Shown here piece by piece: positions 61,131 to 64,000 of a DNA stretch of 64,000 nucleotides (its first letter is position 1; each line of letters starts with the position of its first letter). The notes beneath the pieces were generated by a model. It saw only the letters and a program-made list of their open reading frames with translations. It did not search any database and was not told the DNA's origin. Position numbers and translations under genes: made by a program. This stretch comes from FEN-1219 sp039933105 (lineage in GTDB: Bacteria; Pseudomonadota; Gammaproteobacteria; Steroidobacterales; Rariloculaceae): assembly GCA_039933105.1 (NCBI GenBank), contig JBDTOT010000013.1, positions 37,280 through 101,279 of the forward strand, written 5' to 3'.

Positions 61131-62867
61131 TTACTCGTTGGAGATAAGCCAGCCGACAGACGCCGACTTCGTAGCTGAAATCGAACTGCCCGTCGCGCCA
61201 TCCCACCACGGCAAGGTTCTGCTCCACGTGTAGCCTCGGCTCCAGGTATACCCCGACGCCCACGTCTGATTGCGCGACCACGTGTAACCACGGCTCCACG
61301 TGTAGCCGCGCGACCACGTAGATCCACGACTCCAGGTAAACCCGCGCGACCACGTGTATCCCCGCGACCACGTGTAGCCATCGCCCGTGACCTCCCGCGG
61401 CCACCCAGCGCCCTCCATATCCATGACATAGAAGTCGCCATTGTCATCCTGATTGGCCGGTCCTCCGAAGTGCCTCGTACCCGCCAGATCAGCGCTGATG
61501 TCGAGGCCTTGGTTGGCACAGCCGAAATCCGTTCCGCGCACGGCGGCGACCGCATCGACCAGGCCGGCACCCTGCTGAAAAATGCTGTAGGCGAGTGCGC
61601 CGTCCGGCGACACAGCGGCGCGCGATGCACCCAACAAGCGGCACTTCACGTCGTCTGGCTTCAGTGCTGGATTCGCCTGCAGCATCAGAGCGACAACACC
61701 GGAGGTGACTGCGGTCGCCTGCGAGGTGCCGGACATGATGAACAGTGACTGGTCTTTCTTGACCGAACCTGGGTCAAGGTTCGCCAAGTAGCTGTCGGGC
61801 GACACCGTGCCCACCATGTGGCCACCGGGCGCCACCAGGTCCGGCTTAACGAACCCTTCGTAGGTCGGTCCCGCCGAAGAAAAGGAGGCAAGGCGATCGT
61901 CGCTCGCGTCGTACGGCGTGTAATTGTCCGTGAGCGCGCCGACGGTGATGACATACGGTGTATTGCCGGGAACGCCGATCGTCATCGGAGCCGGGCCCTC
62001 GTTGCCTGCGGCAGCGACAACCACGATGCCCGCTTTCCACGCAGCCATCACGGCTTGATCGAGCGGGTCGTCCCAGTAGTTCGACTGGGGCTGCGCGCCG
62101 AAGGACAGATTCAGCACGCGAATGTTGTACTTCTGGCCATTGGCAATGACCCATTCAATGCCAGCGATCACATTTGCGTATGAGGCGACACCTTTGCTGT
62201 CGAACGCGCGAACGATCACGAGGTTGGCGCCTGGCGCGATGCCGAACGGGCGACCGTCCTTTCCCGGCATCGAGCCTGCTGCGATCGAGGCAATGTGCGT
62301 CCCATGGCCGTACGGATCGCTTTTGACGGGCTTGCGATCAGCCAACAGGTCGACGCTTGCAACGACGCGCTTTTGGAGTTCGCCCGTACCGCCGGCCCAA
62401 AGTCCAGAGTCCAAGACCGCGATGGCGACGCCCCGGCCATTGATACCGCTGTTCTGCAGGTCCGTTGCGCCGACCAACTGCGGGTAATTCGTCTCGAAGT
62501 GCTTTTCCGCTCTGAACGCCGTGCCATCGATGAAGTTATACCTCGTCGCGGCGTCGGGTGGCGCCGGACCTGAGGTCTCCAGGGACGCATCGCGGAAAAC
62601 GTGAAGGGCCGAAATGCGTTGCAGCTGTGCGACCTGACCGGGAGTCAGCTCCGCAACCACCCCTCGGATGATTCCGAGTTCCTGTCGGACGGATCCGCCG
62701 ACTTCTGCGACGCGGGCGCGAGAAGTTAGGAGATCCGAGGCCTGAACGATATAGCGATCGGCGTGCTGCGCGGTCGCCTCTGCGCGGGGAGCCGGGCCAG
62801 CGGAGTCGCTGACCGTCAGCGCCACCAGACCCGCGATCCCAATCACTGCGGCAATTTGCGTGTTCAT
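61131..62867 (-). CDS. Exported S8 serine protease with C-terminal TWSR hexapeptide repeats
   Basis: Protein of 578 residues. Signal peptide (about 1-24), an inhibitor I9-like pro-region (DRYIVQASDLLTSRARVAEVGG), then the subtilisin domain. The triad is Asp153 in VLDSGLW, His188 in GHGTHIASI and Ser382 in SGTSQATAV, with the oxyanion Asn289 in AAGNEG. Residues 497-550 are nine hexapeptides of the type GYTWSR. There is no autotransporter or GlyGly-CTERM end. ATG 62867 has GAGGG eight bases upstream, better than the ATG at 62882. A perfect CRP-type palindrome lies about 100 bp upstream. Confidence 0.88.
   Translation of the reverse strand: MNTQIAAVIGIAGLVALTVSDSAGPAPRAEATAQHADRYIVQASDLLTSRARVAEVGGSVRQELGIIRGVVAELTPGQVAQLQRISALHVFRDASLETSGPAPPDAATRYNFIDGTAFRAEKHFETNYPQLVGATDLQNSGINGRGVAIAVLDSGLWAGGTGELQKRVVASVDLLADRKPVKSDPYGHGTHIASIAAGSMPGKDGRPFGIAPGANLVIVRAFDSKGVASYANVIAGIEWVIANGQKYNIRVLNLSFGAQPQSNYWDDPLDQAVMAAWKAGIVVVAAAGNEGPAPMTIGVPGNTPYVITVGALTDNYTPYDASDDRLASFSSAGPTYEGFVKPDLVAPGGHMVGTVSPDSYLANLDPGSVKKDQSLFIMSGTSQATAVTSGVVALMLQANPALKPDDVKCRLLGASRAAVSPDGALAYSIFQQGAGLVDAVAAVRGTDFGCANQGLDISADLAGTRHFGGPANQDDNGDFYVMDMEGAGWPREVTGDGYTWSRGYTWSRGFTWSRGSTWSRGYTWSRGYTWSRNQTWASGYTWSRGYTWSRTLPWWDGATGSSISATKSASVGWLISNE
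61218..61379 (-). repeat. Nine 18-bp tandem repeats coding GYTWSR
   Basis: In coding order: GYTWSR, GYTWSR, GFTWSR, GSTWSR, GYTWSR, GYTWSR, NQTWAS, GYTWSR, GYTWSR. Six units are identical in protein, and the DNA varies at third positions. The repeat is in frame within the protease C-terminus. Confidence 0.93.
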
Positions 62868-63304
62868 GTGCCGGGCCCTCATGCGTCGGTATAACGCGAG
62901 CCCATTAGAGTCTTCCCGGAGTTCGAGGCCCCGGTCGCGCCGTATCGCTACAGGCCGAATCTTGTGACGCAGGTCACATAACGGTGCCGTTAAACCGGTG
63001 CCCTAAAGAAGGGATGCGGTCGGGTGCACGGCGCCGCGGGCAGCGGCGGCAGGAGATCGTACGGTCGGTAGGCGGTGCTCGCCTTCGCCGCAGCGAGCGC
63101 GCGAGGTGAAAATCGATCGGGGCGGTCGATGATCTCGGCTCTCGTAGGCATGGACTATACGGCCTATCCCCTTCGCACTTTTCTTACTTTTCGTTAAGGA
63201 ACAGTGACGACGAACCGCATCGCGAATCGAGAAAAACCATCGACGTCTTTGCACCGAGACCACGGTCACAGAAGTCCGCCTGCCACGCCCCTAGCCTGCC
63301 GCAT
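62868..63304. other. 437-bp intergenic region with regulatory signals
   Basis: No gene is supported. The left half carries the CRP-type palindrome for the divergent subtilisin. Near 63175-63200 there is an AT-rich patch (CTTTTCTTACTTTTCGTTAA) that may belong to the promoter of the small gene at 63305. Confidence 0.5.
62963..62978 (-). promoter_or_regulatory. CRP/Clp-type binding site
   Basis: TGTGA, six bases, TCACA: a perfect two-fold match to the CRP/Clp consensus half sites. It is centred about 103 bp upstream of the subtilisin ATG. In Xanthomonas, Clp of the CRP family controls extracellular proteases. Here the regulator gene is not in the window. Confidence 0.65.
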
Positions 63305-63646
63305 ATGATGCCCCCGCGCGACAAGCGAACGCCGACCGACGACGCCTCGACTGGCGAAGAGGAAGCGCTGCACTTCGAGCCGACGCGGACGGATCGAATT
63401 GACGCGCCCGAACTCGTCAGCGATTTCGTTTCCGGCGGTGTCGAGCGCGACGAACGCGGACAGGCTCGCTGGATCGTCGTGCCGTCATCGCGCGATCCGA
63501 ACAAGACGTTCAATCAGCTCAAGGCACTCGATAACGACGCGCTCGTAATCGAAGGCGCGAAGCCCGACGAGCCGAAGCCGAACCTGAAGTCCGGCTACAA
63601 CCCGTACAACACTGGCCCAACGAAGCCGCCGGTCAAGCGCCGCTGA
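63305..63646 (+). CDS. Small charged hypothetical protein
   Basis: Protein of 113 residues, not recognised. The N-terminus MMPPRDKRTPTDDASTGEEE and C-terminus SGYNPYNTGPTKPP are low in complexity, with a more ordered middle (ARWIVVPSSRDPNKTFNQLKALDNDALVI). Cytoplasmic, no helix for membrane insertion. A degenerate paralogue lies at 60582. Coding is supported by the sensible composition and by its recurrence. Confidence 0.6.
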   Translation: MMPPRDKRTPTDDASTGEEEALHFEPTRTDRIDAPELVSDFVSGGVERDERGQARWIVVPSSRDPNKTFNQLKALDNDALVIEGAKPDEPKPNLKSGYNPYNTGPTKPPVKRR

Positions 63647-63686
63647 CTGTTGTTACCTCGCCGCTCCCCTGGTATGGAAAAAACCG

Positions 63687-63876
63687 TACGCGACGCACCG
63701 TCTACGATGCGAAATTGAGGGCCGTAATTGACGGGATTCATAGATTCAACGTGCAGTACACAGCATGCGGCAACCTGCCGCAGCAGGCGCCATACAGGAC
63801 GGTCCTGCGCGACCAGCTGAAGACCGGCGCAGAGATTAAGCACTACTGCGTTAACTGCGACCGTAGCTGGCCAGCC
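63687..63876 (+). repeat. Right copy of the 190-bp repeat (pairs with 59483-59672)
   Basis: The constant offset is 4204 bp until the indel in the left copy. This copy retains an open frame. Confidence 0.75.
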
Positions 63877-64000
63877 GACCAAGCAACCCGAGAGCGTCTC
63901 GCGGGGCAACTTGGCATCACGGACTGGCGAGAGCCTGTCGCGGGGCAGGTAGACCGAGGCGGCGTGCTGTGCGATCACCGGAGACTTTCTCGAAAAGGAG
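63715..64000 (+). CDS. Small zinc-ribbon-like protein, partial at right edge
   Basis: Open to the end of the window. The probable start is TTG 63715 (MRAVIDGIHRFNVQY); the ATG of the left copy corresponds to GTA here. The pairs TACGN and HYCVNCDRSWP give CxxC-type cysteines, and LAGQLGITDW follows. Possibly a small metal-binding protein. The family is unknown and the C-terminus lies beyond the window. Confidence 0.5.
   Translation, partial: MRAVIDGIHRFNVQYTACGNLPQQAPYRTVLRDQLKTGAEIKHYCVNCDRSWPADQATRERLAGQLGITDWREPVAGQVDRGGVLCDHRRLSRKG

Noticed and set aside
61218..61379. Tandem repeat considered as a CRISPR array
   Set aside because: The units are 18 bp with no spacers and lie in frame in a protease gene.

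Overview
This window is 64 kb of GC-rich chromosome, almost certainly from a gammaproteobacterium of the Xanthomonadales/Steroidobacterales/Nevskiales kind. The grounds are an adjacent AddA/AddB-like helicase and nuclease pair, type II secretion pseudopilin genes beside a rhombosortase, the order fabG-acpP-fabF-pabC-mltG-tmk-holB-pilZ, a complete ccmABCDEFGHI operon, and an Escherichia coli-like dif site. No rRNA or phylogenetic marker is present, so family-level placement is a guess.

Layout from left to right. 0-6.2 kb: the end of an alanine aminotransferase, then the AddB-like/AddA-like recombination pair. 6.1-11.5 kb: minus-strand gspGHIJKLMN, with no gspC, D, E or F. 11.6-18.6 kb: rhombosortase, then the fatty-acid, folate, peptidoglycan, dTMP, clamp-loader and PilZ run. 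18.6-26.3 kb: housekeeping and unknown genes, including a cyclic-nucleotide-binding/rhodanese protein, a FadB/FadJ-type beta-oxidation enzyme, an EEP hydrolase divergent from a TIR-like protein and a GDPD, an M48 protease and a possible barrel protein. 26.4-28.4 kb: a decayed zone holding two dif-like sites in direct orientation 1.27 kb apart, two small phage-type genes between them, and a broken ABC-F gene. 28.5-37.3 kb: dinB, an Fpg/Nei glycosylase and the cytochrome c maturation operon.

37.5-51.0 kb: an FHA-AAA ATPase, a frameshifted response-regulator remnant, and a compact 11-gene chemosensory operon. The operon encodes a soluble receptor with two tandem signalling modules, a triple CheW, CheB, a HEAT protein, CheR, CheY, CheA, a STAS-like protein, CheY, CheC and a PAS hybrid kinase. 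No flagellar or pilus genes lie nearby. 51.0-58.6 kb: tRNA-Leu(UAA), a di-haem cytochrome, a SnoaL-like protein, a repeat protein, an ECF sigma/anti-sigma pair divergent from a subtilisin, a Gly/Ala-rich secreted protein and an NqrB/RnfD-like membrane protein with Cys-rich Sel1-type repeats. 58.6-64.0 kb: a degenerate accessory tract with a truncated integrase, two families of duplicated small genes (one copy of each family looks broken) and a subtilisin with nine hexapeptide repeats downstream of a perfect CRP-type palindrome.

The strongest unexpected signal is at 27727-27754. It matches E. coli dif, as I recall that sequence, at 23 of 28 positions, including 21 consecutive ones. The four exact GGGNAGGG (KOPS) octamers I noticed by eye all point towards it, two from each side. 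I therefore read this window as spanning the chromosome dimer-resolution site in the replication terminus. The 1.27 kb between the two dif-like sites looks like the remnant of a Xer-exploiting element. Everything here is read by eye from sequence; no database search was possible.
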